Shown here one piece after another: positions 38,174-47,099 of a DNA stretch of 64,000 bases; positions within the stretch are counted from its first letter, which is position 1; every line of letters starts with the position of its first letter. The notes below the pieces were generated by a model, which saw only the letters and a list, made by a program, of their open reading frames with translations, had not been told where the DNA came from and did no database searches. The position numbers and the translations under genes were made by a program. The DNA is from Ruegeria marina (GTDB lineage Bacteria > Pseudomonadota > Alphaproteobacteria > Rhodobacterales > Rhodobacteraceae): assembly GCF_900101475.1 (NCBI RefSeq), contig NZ_FMZV01000012.1, positions 1 to 64,000 on the forward strand. The letters run 5' to 3'.

Positions 38174-39340
38174 TCAGGCGTTCGCCTTGTGTGCGTCCAT
38201 TGCCTCGGAAAACCGCTCGAACAGGTAGAAACTGTCCTGCGGCCCGGGGCTGGCCTCGGGGTGGTACTGAACCGAGAATACCGGCCGGTCGGTCATGCGG
38301 ATGCCGCAGTTCGACCCGTCGAACAGGGACCGGTGAGTTTCGATCACGCCTTCGGGCAGGGTCTGGGCATCCACCGCGAACCCGTGGTTCATCGAGGTGA
38401 TCTCGACCTTGCCGGTTTCCAGGTCCTTGACCGGGTGGTTGGCGCCGTGGTGGCCGTGGTTCATCTTGACCGTGCGGCCGCCCAGCGCCAGCGCCAGCAT
38501 CTGGTGGCCCAGGCAGATACCGAACATCGGCAGATCGGTGCTGTCCAGGATCTCGCGGATCATCGGCACCGCATAGGTGCCGGTTGCTGCCGGGTCGCCC
38601 GGACCGTTGGACAGGAACACCCCGTCGGGCGCATGCGCCAGAACTTCGGCGGCGGTGGCGGTGGCGGGCAGCACGGTCACGTCGCAACCGGTCGAGGCGA
38701 GGCAGCGCAGGATGTTGCGCTTGGCGCCGAAATCCAGCGCCACGACCTTGTGTTTGGGCGCCTCCTGCCGTGCATAGCCCTGCGGCCAGGCCCAGCGCAT
38801 CTCGTCCCAGCGATAGCTTTGCGCACAGGTCACGTCCTTGGCCAGGTCCATGCCTTCCAGCCCCGGCCAGGCGCGCGCCGCGGCGACCAGCGCCGCGATG
38901 TCGAACTTGCCCTCGGGATCATGCGCCAGCGCCACATGCGGAGCGCCCTGCTGCCGGATCGCGCGGGTCAGGCGACGGGTGTCGATGCCGCCGATGGCGA
39001 TCCGGCCGCGCCGTGTCAGCCAGCCCTTGAGTTCTTCGGCCGCGCGCCAGTTCGACGGCTGTGTCGGGTCCCATTTGACCACCATGCCGGCGGCCACCGG
39101 ATCGGCGGTCTCGTCATCCTCGGGGGTGACGCCGACATTGCCGACATGGGGAAAGGTGAAGGTCACGATCTGCCCTGCATAGGAGGGGTCGGTCATGATC
39201 TCCTGATAGCCGGTCATCGCGGTGTTGAAACACAGCTCGGCCACGGTCTGGCCGGTGGCGCCGAAACCGGTGCCGTAGAATATCGTCCCATCGGCGAGCG
39301 CCAGGCATGCGGTGGGCTTGGACGTGGCGTTCTGGGCCAT
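38174..39340 (-). CDS. carA: carbamoyl-phosphate synthase small subunit
   Basis: A 388-residue glutamine amidotransferase subunit supplying ammonia to CarB for arginine and pyrimidine synthesis. The N-terminal CPSase_sm domain has [33 protein letters not shown] in part ([18 protein letters not shown]). The class I amidotransferase domain has [16 protein letters not shown] (nucleophile Cys), GHHGANHPV and [12 protein letters not shown] (catalytic His, Glu). carB is not in the window. Confidence 0.97.
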   Translation of the reverse strand: MAQNATSKPTACLALADGTIFYGTGFGATGQTVAELCFNTAMTGYQEIMTDPSYAGQIVTFTFPHVGNVGVTPEDDETADPVAAGMVVKWDPTQPSNWRAAEELKGWLTRRGRIAIGGIDTRRLTRAIRQQGAPHVALAHDPEGKFDIAALVAAARAWPGLEGMDLAKDVTCAQSYRWDEMRWAWPQGYARQEAPKHKVVALDFGAKRNILRCLASTGCDVTVLPATATAAEVLAHAPDGVFLSNGPGDPAATGTYAVPMIREILDSTDLPMFGICLGHQMLALALGGRTVKMNHGHHGANHPVKDLETGKVEITSMNHGFAVDAQTLPEGVIETHRSLFDGSNCGIRMTDRPVFSVQYHPEASPGPQDSFYLFERFSEAMDAHKANA

Positions 39341-39373
39341 GACGCGACTCTCCTGTCTGGGTAAACGGACGCA

Positions 39374-39402
39374 TACCTAAGAGGGTTGGCGGGCCGGGTC
39401 AA
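39374..39402 (-). promoter_or_regulatory. carA promoter candidate
   Basis: On the minus strand TTGACC (39397-39402) and TAGGTA (39374-39379) are separated by 17 bp, a good sigma-70 type spacing, 34 bp before the carA ATG. Only the pattern supports it. Confidence 0.5.
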
Positions 39403-39528
39403 GGGCGATCAATTTTTGGGCTGTCTATATATTTCAATAACTTAACTTGGGTTGCTTCCGGTTGTACCGGGCTTTTTCTTTCGGTATTGTCGGGAACTTG
39501 AGAAATCTCATGGGGATGGGAAGAACAT

Positions 39529-40008
39529 ATGGACATGCGCGCCCGGGTGAATGCCGCGTTGAAACAGGCGATGAAGGACAAGGAAACTGCCCGCCTGTCG
39601 ACGCTGCGCCTGATCAATGCCGCGATCAAGGACCGCGATATCGCGGCCCGCGGTTCCGGCGACGAGGACGCGGCCTGCTGCGGCGATGCAGAGGTCTTGG
39701 CGATTCTCGGCAAGATGACCAAGCAGCGCCAGGAAAGCGCCCGGGCCTATGAAGAGGGCGGCCGGCTTGACCTCGCCGAGCGCGAGCGCGAGGAAATCGC
39801 GGTGATCGAGGAATTCCTGCCCAGGCAGCTGGACGAGAGAGAGGTGCAAAAGGCGGTGCGCGAGGCGATCACTGCCACAGGCGCCGGATCGATCCGCGAC
39901 ATGGGCAAGGTGATGGGAGAGCTGAAATCCCGCTATACCGGCCAGATGGACTTCGGCAAGGTCGGCCCGATGGTCAAGGATCAGCTCTGCGCCTCCGGCA
40001 ACGGCTGA
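39529..40008 (+). CDS. GatB/YqeY domain protein
   Basis: A 159-residue protein of the YqeY family, related to the tRNA-binding tail domain of the GatB amidotransferase subunit. It begins MRARVNAALKQAMKDKETARLSTLRLINAAIKDRD (visible as two stretches KQAMKDKETARLSTLRLI and NAAIKDRDIAA), then ILGKMTKQRQESARAYEEGGR and MGKVMGELKSRYTGQMDFGKV. Function of stand-alone YqeY is not settled. It diverges from carA, and a strong terminator follows. Confidence 0.92.
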   Translation: MDMRARVNAALKQAMKDKETARLSTLRLINAAIKDRDIAARGSGDEDAACCGDAEVLAILGKMTKQRQESARAYEEGGRLDLAEREREEIAVIEEFLPRQLDEREVQKAVREAITATGAGSIRDMGKVMGELKSRYTGQMDFGKVGPMVKDQLCASGNG

Positions 40009-40030
40009 TCCGCCTTCTCGCAGCAAGATG

Positions 40031-40056
40031 AAAGGCCCGCCCGCGCGGGCCTTTTT
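40031..40056 (+). terminator. intrinsic terminator, possibly bidirectional
   Basis: Perfect 10-bp stem (AAAGGCCCGC and GCGGGCCTTT, loop CCGC) running into TT, 22 bp after the YqeY stop. The A-run on the other arm makes it usable for the convergent TyrA-like gene, whose stop overlaps the T-run. Confidence 0.85.
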
Positions 40057-40808
40057 CAATCCGGCCCGGAAAAACCGTGATCCAGTTCCGCGACCAGGGT
40101 CAGAAATTCCGTGCGCACGGGGGCGGCGAAGGGATTGGCGCTTTCGATGGCGGCAAGCACGCCGGGCGGATCCTGCCGCACCATCTCCGCCGCCTGCATC
40201 AGCAGGTCGAAACTGGCGGTGGTCATGCGGCTGGGCAACGGGCCCATCCGGGTCAGCGCCTGTGCGATCAAATGCGTCAGCCCCTGCACCGTCGCCGCCT
40301 CGCGGTCATGCGCTTCGGGCGTGGTCAGAATCACCCGCAACCCCAGCCGCGCCCGCAGGAATGCCGCGATCGGCAGGTGCGCCTTGCCCCGGATCGGGCA
40401 GACGGCGATCTTGCGCCCGCCTATGCCACCCTTCGCGCTTTGCGGGCCGAACAGCGGATGTGTGCCGACCAGCGCCACATGCGAGGGCAGATGCGCCTGC
40501 ATGATGGCGGCCGGGGCCAACTTGACCGAGCCCACGTCGGCCACCACAGCGCCGGGCCGCAGATGCGGGGTGACGGCGCGGCAGGCCGCGGCCATTTCGG
40601 CAACGGGCATTGCCAGGATCACCAGGTCGCAGCCCGCCGCCTCGGCCAGGCTGGTGGCGGTTGCGCCAGGTGGCAGGGCGGTTCCATCGGGCAATGCGGG
40701 ATCATGGATCAGGCAGGGCAGGTGGGGTGCCAGATGCGCGGCGATCAGCCGCCCGAAGGCGCCAAAGCCCAGAAGGCCGAAAGAGGAAAAGGTCAGATGA
40801 CAGGACAT
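40056..40808 (-). CDS. TyrA-like prephenate/arogenate dehydrogenase
   Basis: A 250-residue NAD(P)-dependent dehydrogenase. The Rossmann motif is FGLLGFGAFGRLIAAHLAPH near the N-terminus, then LVILAMPVAEM, VVADVGSVK and the diagnostic THPLFGPQSAKGG. The short length and the HPLFGP box resemble plant/cyanobacterial arogenate dehydrogenases, the last step of tyrosine synthesis. GGAG precedes the ATG. About 100 bp upstream ends a short Tyr- and Phe-containing leader ORF with alternative stems, suggesting control by charged tRNA. Confidence 0.85.
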   Translation of the reverse strand: MSCHLTFSSFGLLGFGAFGRLIAAHLAPHLPCLIHDPALPDGTALPPGATATSLAEAAGCDLVILAMPVAEMAAACRAVTPHLRPGAVVADVGSVKLAPAAIMQAHLPSHVALVGTHPLFGPQSAKGGIGGRKIAVCPIRGKAHLPIAAFLRARLGLRVILTTPEAHDREAATVQGLTHLIAQALTRMGPLPSRMTTASFDLLMQAAEMVRQDPPGVLAAIESANPFAAPVRTEFLTLVAELDHGFSGPD

Positions 40809-40867
40809 TGTTGGCTCCGAAGGGGCCGCGATGCCGGGTCAGGTGGTCTGTGCCAGGAGATGTTCGG

Positions 40868-40923
40868 ACCGCCGGATCGCGGCGGTTGAACAGGAAATGC
40901 AGCCGCCGTTATGGGAACGGCGG
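40868..40923 (-). promoter_or_regulatory. candidate attenuator stems before the TyrA-like gene
   Basis: On the minus strand four segments can pair. Segment 1 is CCGCCGTT (40916-40923) and segment 2 is AACGGCGG (40903-40910); these form a perfect 8-bp stem over the leader stop codon. Segment 3 is CCGCCG (40880-40885) and segment 4 is CGGCGG (40869-40874). Segment 2 can pair with 3 as an alternative to 1:2 and 3:4. No U-tract follows 3:4, so termination could be Rho-dependent or the control translational. Confidence 0.5.
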
Positions 40924-40962
40924 ATAATAGACGGTGCTGATCAGGGCAAAGGTCTGCTGCAT
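40909..40962 (-). CDS. 17-codon leader peptide, Tyr/Phe attenuator candidate
   Basis: On the minus strand an ATG at 40962 preceded by AGGCAGGGG opens the peptide MQQTFALISTVYYPPFP and stops with TAA at 40911-40909. An in-frame TAG lies just upstream, so this ATG is the first start. The adjacent Tyr-Tyr and the Phe near the stop are what a tyrosine/phenylalanine-sensing leader would need. It is too short for ordinary gene calling. Function is inferred from position before the TyrA-like gene. Confidence 0.5.
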   Translation of the reverse strand: MQQTFALISTVYYPPFP

Positions 40963-40997
40963 GGCCCCTGCCTAATGGTCGGCACCGGCCCTGTCAA

Positions 40998-41477
40998 TCA
41001 CCGCGCCAGTGCCCGGCTCAGATCGTCATACAGCGCGATGCGCTCGTCCTCGGACAGGAAGGCGCCGATTTCCACCTCACGCCCGGCGCCTTGCAAGGTC
41101 ACGTAATGGGGCACCGGGCCGTCATGCTCGTGCATCGTCGCCCGCGCCCAATAGCGGTCGCAGTCCCATTCCTGCGCCGGTCCGCGCGGATTGTGGCGCA
41201 CCAGATGCGCCCGCTCGGGGTCCAGCGTCAGCACCTCCAGGACCCGGCGCTGGCGATAGTTCGCCTCGAACGCCAGCCACAAGCCCGCGACCGAGATCAG
41301 CAGGAAAGGCAACAGCCCCCACATGAGCTTGGATCCCAGCACCGCGATCAGCGGCAGCGAGCCAAACGCAAAGACCATCAGGATGAACGCCGCCGCCCCG
41401 CGCGGAGGCAGCGAGTTATGCGGCCATAGATGCAGTTCCTGAGCGCTGTCCGAGCGCTGTTTCCAATCATAAGGCAT
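40998..41477 (-). CDS. DUF2244 membrane protein
   Basis: A 159-residue protein with two membrane helices near residues 27-70 (GAAAFILMVFAFGSLPLIAVLG, WGLLPFLLISVAGLWLAF), flanked by the DUF2244 landmarks LWPHNSLPPRG and YRQRRVLEVLTLDPERAHLVR and the tail VEIGAFLSEDERIALYDDLSRAL. The family is common in alphaproteobacteria, often near ctaD or cytochrome oxidase assembly genes; function unknown. It precedes the leader ORF and TyrA-like gene in the same direction. Confidence 0.85.
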   Translation of the reverse strand: MPYDWKQRSDSAQELHLWPHNSLPPRGAAAFILMVFAFGSLPLIAVLGSKLMWGLLPFLLISVAGLWLAFEANYRQRRVLEVLTLDPERAHLVRHNPRGPAQEWDCDRYWARATMHEHDGPVPHYVTLQGAGREVEIGAFLSEDERIALYDDLSRALAR

Positions 41478-41515
41478 GGAGGAAATCTATCATGCCTGCG
41501 GGCGGCGTCCAGTGT

Positions 41516-42430
41516 TCAGCCCAGCCTCTCGACCTCGTGATACTGGAGCAGGCCGAACGCTTCCAACCGGGCGCGGAGGGCGTCTGACAAAAGGCTGACA
41601 CGGTCGTAATACCCGGTCAGGATTTCCAGCAGGTCTTCTTCGCTTGGATCTGGCACAGCTTGCTCGCTCGGCGCGACCAACGGCAACAGGTCATAGGTTC
41701 CGGTGCGCAGGTTGTAGGCGTGGTCGCGCATCTTTCCCATGGTTCGCTTCACCCACAGTTCACGGCTTTCGCAATGCATATGGGCGATATGGGCCTCTTG
41801 CATCTGGTAGATGCTGTTTTGAACCTCTGGCCCCGAGGGGCGTGGGAAATGGATGCCGTGACGCCAGCCCGCCAGACCGGCCCGCAGGATGGACTTGCCC
41901 TGGTAGTGCCCGAACAGCCCGTTGCGGAACACCTGAAGGTCCGCACCATAGATATGCAGCCGGTTGCGGAACTTGAGATGCCGGACCGAGCGGCGGAACG
42001 GGATCGGTCCCTTGTGACCCTCGGGCACCAGCATCGGCTCGACCGTGCCCAGATGCGCGGTCTGATAGGTCTGTGGCATGTCCGCCAGCAACTCGCCCAG
42101 CGGTGCGCCCTGTGTGAGCACCAGTTCGTCAGCATCGAAATGCGCCTGCCAGTCGGTCAGGCAGCGCTCGTAGGCGAACCTGCCGTTCACCAGCTGCCGC
42201 CGCTCGACATAGGGTGGTCTGCGCCGGTTCAGCCCGGTCCAGTAGGTGTCGCAACAACGTTGCGCGATCACGCCGGGCTGGTTGGCGAAATGCTCATATG
42301 CGGGGTCGTCCGCCTTGTCGAAGAACAGATGGACGTAACTGGCCCCCATGGCCAGGTTATGTTCCACGAACCGGCGCAGCACCTCCTCCGGCTCGCATAC
42401 CATGGAGTATACGCTCCATGTCTGCCGCAT
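41516..42430 (-). CDS. glycosyltransferase family 2/92-like protein
   Basis: A 304-residue protein. ATG 42430 (MRQTWSVYSMVCEPEEVL) is preferred to the GTG one codon up, with GAGG five bases before. The fold is suggested by FVEHNLAMGASYVHLFFDKADDP, CLTDWQAHFDADELVL (a DxD-like sugar-nucleotide site) and FRNRLHIYGADLQVFRNG. Such proteins (Glyco_tranf_2_4/DUF23-type) modify surface glycans in roseobacters. No partner genes are adjacent. A long A/T-rich palindrome lies in its 5' leader. Confidence 0.75.
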   Translation of the reverse strand: MRQTWSVYSMVCEPEEVLRRFVEHNLAMGASYVHLFFDKADDPAYEHFANQPGVIAQRCCDTYWTGLNRRRPPYVERRQLVNGRFAYERCLTDWQAHFDADELVLTQGAPLGELLADMPQTYQTAHLGTVEPMLVPEGHKGPIPFRRSVRHLKFRNRLHIYGADLQVFRNGLFGHYQGKSILRAGLAGWRHGIHFPRPSGPEVQNSIYQMQEAHIAHMHCESRELWVKRTMGKMRDHAYNLRTGTYDLLPLVAPSEQAVPDPSEEDLLEILTGYYDRVSLLSDALRARLEAFGLLQYHEVERLG

Positions 42431-42444
42431 CACTACCTCACGTT

Positions 42445-42466
42445 GTTTTTCTTTTTAAAGAAAAAC
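42445..42466. promoter_or_regulatory. A/T-rich 10-bp-arm palindrome upstream of the glycosyltransferase
   Basis: Perfect arms GTTTTTCTTT and AAAGAAAAAC separated by TT lie 14 bp before the glycosyltransferase ATG, in strongly A/T DNA within a GC-rich genome. It may be an operator or a 5'-UTR hairpin near the ribosome-binding site. The rest of 42467-42684 shows no gene. Confidence 0.5.
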
Positions 42467-42684
42467 GCCACAAATCGAAGCCGTTGGCCAGCGTGGTGGC
42501 GTCCGGAGTGCGTATCCGGCCCGCAACGTTGGCTTTTTGCAACGCTGGCCCGGCCGCATCCGGCACAGCGGCCATTTGTGAAGGCGAGCCGCCGGCTGTC
42601 GTTCCGGGGGGGGCGCAGTTATGGAAAAGGTTCCGCGCTCGATGCGTTGATGCCCCGCGAAACAACGATCATGGCATTGAACTC

Positions 42685-42716
42685 AAAAAAGACGCCCCCG
42701 CGCAGGTGGCGGGGGC
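42685..42716 (-). terminator. terminator of the RTX/choice-of-anchor gene
   Basis: On the minus strand an 8-bp stem (GCCCCCGC and GCGGGGGC) is followed by GTC and a run of six T, 21 bp after the gene's stop. Good intrinsic terminator. Confidence 0.8.
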
Positions 42717-42737
42717 GCGCATTTGCGTTTGCCTTCT

Positions 42738-44816
42738 TCAGAGGATGAAATCGTTGGCGTCGAGATCGGCGAGAGTCACGTTGCTCAGCGTCAGCGTGTT
42801 GCCGGCGTCGTCGAGAATAACCACGCTTGTTCCGATCTGGGCCATATGCGATGCCGACAGATCGGCGAAATCGTCGATACCGACCATGGCCTGCAGATCC
42901 AGCTTCTCGGCGTCGCTGACAGCGTCGAAATCCCGGATCAGACTGCTGCCCGAAACGAACTCGAACAGGTCGGAGCCGGCACCGCCCCAAACGGTATCAC
43001 CACCTTCGAGCCAGATATGATCGTTCCCTGTGCCGCCTCCCGCAAGGTCGTCCCCGCGGCCCCCGCGGATTTCGTCGTCTCCTGCGCCACCCCACAATAT
43101 GTCGTCCCCGCGGCCGCCCCACAGGGTATCATTTCCGTCGCCACCGCCGATCAGGTCGTCGCCTTCCGCGCCTGCGGCCAGGTCGCGCCCGGTGCCTGAC
43201 CAGATCGTGTCGTTACCCAGGCCGCCGCCAAGATTGTCGTCTCCGGCGTTGCCCTGCACCAGGTCGTCGCCACTCAGCCCATATGCCACGTCGCCCCCGG
43301 CCGTACCATTCAAGGTCTCGCTGGTTTCGGATCCGGCGATGGTCTGACCCAAAACCAGATCGTAAAGCGCGGTGGTCCCCGAGACCTCGTATGATGCCGC
43401 GATCTGGGGCAAGCCGGTGAGGCTGTGGGCGGCATCGATGAAAGTGATCACCTCAGGGGAAACGTTGCCGTTGCTCTGTCCCTCGATGTACTGGAGAAAC
43501 CGGGGGGCGTTCGGGTTCGAGATGTCGAACACCGTGATACCGCTGTCGCGTTCCAGACCGATAAACGCCAGGGTGTGGCCGTCTACGACGCCTGTGGCGA
43601 TGGCCTCGGGCTCGGGGCCCTTGTTGTCAGAGCGGTTTTCGTCCACCACCTCGGGATCCTCCGAAGGGTAGCCGTCGTTGTTGAAGGCATTGGCCGGCCG
43701 AAGCTCGGCAATGATACGCTCGAACATGTCGCCGCTGTCGAAAACCACGTTTCCGGCGGCGTCGAAGATGGTGAAGGACCGCGATCCGTAGGAATGCAGC
43801 ACGTCGATGTCGCCGTCACCGTCCGTGTCGCCGTCGATGATCGAGACTGTCAGCCGTTCCAACCCTTCAGTATCCACAGACGGGTCGATTGACACGCCTG
43901 CGACGTCTCCATCCAGAATGTCACCTACGCGTGCGGCGTCGCCGCCTTCGTCGAAATCTCCGCGGTCGTCGCCTTCGTTCGCGGTCAGGAAATAGACCTC
44001 GCCGCCGATCTCTACACTGGTGATCGCATCGGGCAGTCGAAGCCCGTTCAGCGGCCAGTTGCGGATATCGATGGCATCGTCGCGATCGGAGGCGTCAAGC
44101 GCGAATCCGGGTAGCGAATGATCGACCGTTCCCAATGGCAGCAGCGCGGACCAGCTCAGGGTTGCCGGATTGAAAACGGCAACCGTGTTGGCTTCCTGCA
44201 AAGTCACGTAGAGAAGGCCATCCGGTCCTTCGGAGACATATTCAGGCTCGAAATCGGCCGAGGGCAGGGTGCCGGGAAACAGGCGGATACCCATCTCACG
44301 CAGGTCTTCGGCCCGGCTATCGAAGGTCTCGAACCCGAATGTCTGGACCGAACCCGCCGCCACGTCGATGATCGACAGGCTTCCTGCGGGATCTCCGGCT
44401 TCGTTCCGCTCGCCTTCGTTGGCAACAAAGATGCGGGTGCCGTCATGGGAAAAGGTGACCATGTCCGGCAGGTTGCCGGTTTCGAAAACCTGCGGCGCGG
44501 CGTCTGTATCCGACAGGTCGAACAGCACGACGAACCCGTTGGCGCTCGGGTCGGCGTTCTGCACTGCGACGGCAATGCCTGCGTCCGACACGCTTACCGA
44601 GTTCAGCCCGCCAAAACCGGAAATCTGCGTCAGATCCAGCGAACCCGCCAACCGGTTTTGTGCGAGGTCAAAGATGTCGATACGGCCTTCGGCCCCATTG
44701 GTCACGAACAATTGGCCGGCGTGATGCGACACCACTTCGGACCCTGCCTCGCCAACCCCACTGTCGAACTGCGCGATCATCGTTGCAGTAACGTTCGGAT
44801 ACACTTGAGCGGTCAT
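42738..44816 (-). CDS. choice-of-anchor I-type beta-propeller protein with RTX repeats
   Basis: A 692-residue extracellular protein. ATG 44816 has AGGGG eight bases upstream. Residues 1 to about 490 form a propeller-like choice-of-anchor I region: LFVTNGAEGRIDIFDL, DGTRIFVANEGERN, FEPEYVSEGPDGLLYVTLQE, YFLTANEGDDRGDFDE, GPEPEAIATG and LERDSGITVFDIS. Then comes a block of nonapeptide-like Ca2+ repeats (GGLGNDTIWSG, GGDGNDTLWGGRGDDILWGGAGDDEIRGG). The C-terminus LADLDANDFIL is a type I secretion signal type. There is an internal EF-hand-like DGDTDGDGDID. The substrate or adhesion role is unknown. Confidence 0.85.
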   Translation of the reverse strand: MTAQVYPNVTATMIAQFDSGVGEAGSEVVSHHAGQLFVTNGAEGRIDIFDLAQNRLAGSLDLTQISGFGGLNSVSVSDAGIAVAVQNADPSANGFVVLFDLSDTDAAPQVFETGNLPDMVTFSHDGTRIFVANEGERNEAGDPAGSLSIIDVAAGSVQTFGFETFDSRAEDLREMGIRLFPGTLPSADFEPEYVSEGPDGLLYVTLQEANTVAVFNPATLSWSALLPLGTVDHSLPGFALDASDRDDAIDIRNWPLNGLRLPDAITSVEIGGEVYFLTANEGDDRGDFDEGGDAARVGDILDGDVAGVSIDPSVDTEGLERLTVSIIDGDTDGDGDIDVLHSYGSRSFTIFDAAGNVVFDSGDMFERIIAELRPANAFNNDGYPSEDPEVVDENRSDNKGPEPEAIATGVVDGHTLAFIGLERDSGITVFDISNPNAPRFLQYIEGQSNGNVSPEVITFIDAAHSLTGLPQIAASYEVSGTTALYDLVLGQTIAGSETSETLNGTAGGDVAYGLSGDDLVQGNAGDDNLGGGLGNDTIWSGTGRDLAAGAEGDDLIGGGDGNDTLWGGRGDDILWGGAGDDEIRGGRGDDLAGGGTGNDHIWLEGGDTVWGGAGSDLFEFVSGSSLIRDFDAVSDAEKLDLQAMVGIDDFADLSASHMAQIGTSVVILDDAGNTLTLSNVTLADLDANDFIL

Positions 44817-44972
44817 GGACATTTCCCCTGCGAAAACCTCAAGAAATTGATCGGATCGCAACGAGAACCTGCCCGCCGGAACCTCCGGCGGACGCGTAAT
44901 CCGGGAATGTAACAATCATAGAACGGAAAGATGACCGTTTTCCTTCGCCGGTTCCTGTGCGTCGGGCACATG

Positions 44973-45002
44973 AAAAAGGCCCCCGCACATCGTGCGGAGG
45001 CC
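44973..45002 (-). terminator. ctaD terminator
   Basis: On the minus strand an 11-bp stem (GGCCTCCGCAC with GTGCGGGGGCC, one G-U pair) with a 3-base loop is followed by TTTTT, 27 bp after the ctaD stop. Strong intrinsic terminator. Confidence 0.85.
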
Positions 45003-45028
45003 TGTTGTTCAGTGACTGGTGCCGTCGC

Positions 45029-46687
45029 TCAGTGCGCGTGGCTCTTGTCCCAGTCTTCCCGCTTGGGCAGCGTCTCGAACGTATGTTCGGGCGGCGGGCA
45101 GGGCAGGGTCCATTCCAGCGTGTCGGCGTATTCGTTCCAGTAGTTGTTCTGGGTGACGCGGGCACCACGGGTGAGCGTGTAGAACACGATGCCGAAGAAC
45201 AGGATGAACGAAGCGAACGAGATGAACGCACCCCAGGACGAGATGTAGTTCCAGTAGGCGAAGGCTTCCGGGTAGTCGATGTAACGACGCGGCATGCCCT
45301 GACGGCCCAGGAAGTGCTGGGGGAAGAAGGTCAGGTTGGCGCCGATGAAGAACATCCAGAAGTGAACCTTGCCCCAGAACTCGGGGTACTGGCGGCCCGA
45401 CATCTTGCCCAGGTAGAAATACATGCCGGCAAAGATCGCGAACACGGCGCCCAGCGACATCACGTAGTGGAAGTGTGCAACCACGTAGTAGGTGTCGTGA
45501 TAGGCACGGTCCAGCGAGGCCTGGCTCAGCACCACGCCTGTCACGCCGCCGACGGTGAACAGGAACAGGAAGCCGAAGGCAAAGAGCATCGGCGTCTTGA
45601 ACTCGATCGAACCGCCCCACATGGTGGCGATCCAGCTGAACACCTTGACGCCCGTAGGCACCGCGATGACCATCGTGGCCAGCATGAAATAGGCCTGCTG
45701 GTGCAGCGACATGCCGACAGTGTACATGTGGTGCGCCCACACGACAAAGCCCAGCGCGCCGATCGCGATGATTGCCCAGACCATCGGCAGGTAGCCGAAG
45801 ACGGGCTTGCGCGAGAAGGTGGCGATCACGTGAGAGATGATGCCGAAGCCGGGCAGGATCACGATATACACTTCCGGGTGGCCGAAGAACCACAGGATGT
45901 GCTGGTACAGGATCGGGTCGCCGCCGCCAGCTGGGTCAAAGAAGGTGAAGCCGAAGTTGCGGTCCATCAGCAGCATGGTGATCGCACCGGCCAGAACCGG
46001 CAGCGACAGCAGGATCAGCCACGAGGTGACAAAGATCGACCACGCGAACAGCGGCACCTTGAACAGGGTCATGCCCGGCGCGCGCATATTCAGGAAGGTG
46101 GTGATCATGTTGATCGCACCCAGGATCGAGGAGGCGCCCGACAGGTGCACGGCGAAAATCGCCAGGTCCATCGACATGCCGCCCTCGGTGGTGGACAGCG
46201 GCGGGTAGAGAACCCAGCCCACGCCCGAACCCAGCTGGTCGTTGCCACCCGGCGTCAGCAGCGAGGCGACGCCCAGCGAAGTACCGGCGACATAAAGCCA
46301 GAACGACAGGTTGTTCATGCGCGGGAACGCCATGTCCGGCGCACCGATCTGCAACGGCATGAAGAAGTTGCCGAAGCCGCCGAACAGCGCCGGGATCACC
46401 ACGAAGAACATCATCAGGACGCCGTGATAGGTGATCATCACGTTCCAGACGTGGCCGTTGGGGGTACAGGGATCGGCCATGAAGCCTTCCATGCACATGT
46501 ACTGCACGCCCGGATGCATCAGCTCGAGCCGCATGTAGACGGTCATCAGGACCGAGATCAGACCGGCGATGGCCGAAAAGATCAGGTACAGGATCCCGAT
46601 GTCCTTGTGGTTGGTCGACATGAACCAGCGGGTAAAGAAACCGCGGTTGTCCTCATGCCCGTGACCATGAATGGCTGCGTCTGCCAT
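45029..46687 (-). CDS. ctaD: cytochrome c oxidase subunit I (aa3 type)
   Basis: A 552-residue, 12-helix catalytic subunit of the respiratory oxidase. Heme a/a3 and CuB ligands are present: [12 protein letters not shown], the HPEVYI His with its Tyr crosslink partner, HHMYTVG, and [15 protein letters not shown]. The K- and D-channel stretches [23 protein letters not shown] (in part) and [13 protein letters not shown] are intact. AGGAGG precedes the ATG. Subunits II and III are not adjacent, as is usual for roseobacter ctaD. An FNR-type site lies 103 bp upstream. Confidence 0.97.
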   Translation of the reverse strand: MADAAIHGHGHEDNRGFFTRWFMSTNHKDIGILYLIFSAIAGLISVLMTVYMRLELMHPGVQYMCMEGFMADPCTPNGHVWNVMITYHGVLMMFFVVIPALFGGFGNFFMPLQIGAPDMAFPRMNNLSFWLYVAGTSLGVASLLTPGGNDQLGSGVGWVLYPPLSTTEGGMSMDLAIFAVHLSGASSILGAINMITTFLNMRAPGMTLFKVPLFAWSIFVTSWLILLSLPVLAGAITMLLMDRNFGFTFFDPAGGGDPILYQHILWFFGHPEVYIVILPGFGIISHVIATFSRKPVFGYLPMVWAIIAIGALGFVVWAHHMYTVGMSLHQQAYFMLATMVIAVPTGVKVFSWIATMWGGSIEFKTPMLFAFGFLFLFTVGGVTGVVLSQASLDRAYHDTYYVVAHFHYVMSLGAVFAIFAGMYFYLGKMSGRQYPEFWGKVHFWMFFIGANLTFFPQHFLGRQGMPRRYIDYPEAFAYWNYISSWGAFISFASFILFFGIVFYTLTRGARVTQNNYWNEYADTLEWTLPCPPPEHTFETLPKREDWDKSHAH

Positions 46688-46708
46688 TTAGGTGCCTCCT
46701 TGCAGATT

Positions 46709-47005
46709 TTACGCGCAGCCCGGAAACTCCGGGCCACGCGGATTCCCGCTGGTTTTAGAATGTGAGCCGTGCCGCATCAATGGTGGAGTTTGATCTGGAT
46801 CAAGATAAATGGCCGCACCCCCTTGAACACTGCGGCTTTCTCGGCCTCGGGCAGCCAGCGAAACAGGGGGTGCATGTGAGGCCTTCATGAGGGTCTGAAC
46901 GATTTCATCGCCAAGCACCCCGGCCGCGTCCCGGAGACAATGCCGCCGGAAGCGTCTGCGGCCCCCGGAAAGTTCGTCAACGTATTTGAGCTTCACCTTC
47001 GCCAC
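46709..47005 (-). pseudogene. probable degraded integrase remnant beside tRNA-Leu
   Basis: A 98-residue frame whose first residues (MAKVKLKYVDELSGGRRRFRR) resemble the N-terminus of tyrosine-recombinase integrases of Rhodobacteraceae. It then loses similarity and ends without any catalytic domain. Its position, 95 bp from the 3' end of a tRNA gene and pointing away from it, fits an integrase relic of a lost island. The assignment rests on the short N-terminal resemblance, so treat it as tentative. Confidence 0.35.
46790..46803. promoter_or_regulatory. FNR/FnrL-type box upstream of ctaD
   Basis: TTGATCTGGATCAA is a perfect match to the TTGAT-N4-ATCAA rule of FNR-family regulators. It is centred about 110 bp upstream of the ctaD ATG, in the only non-coding stretch before it. 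It overlaps the integrase-like remnant. Oxygen-responsive control of the aa3 oxidase is inferred. Confidence 0.7.
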
Positions 47006-47099
47006 TGCCGCAAATGTCCCATTTGTGCCCCGAAAAGTGTCCCGGGACGGGCGCTACACGGCTGATTTCTTGAAAAACAGGGCCTTCAAGGCCAAGTTA

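Noticed and set aside
44957-46765. Plus-strand open frame across ctaD
   Set aside because: Antisense of ctaD; repeated charged low-complexity sequence (for example HHEEHHQD) typical of a shadow.
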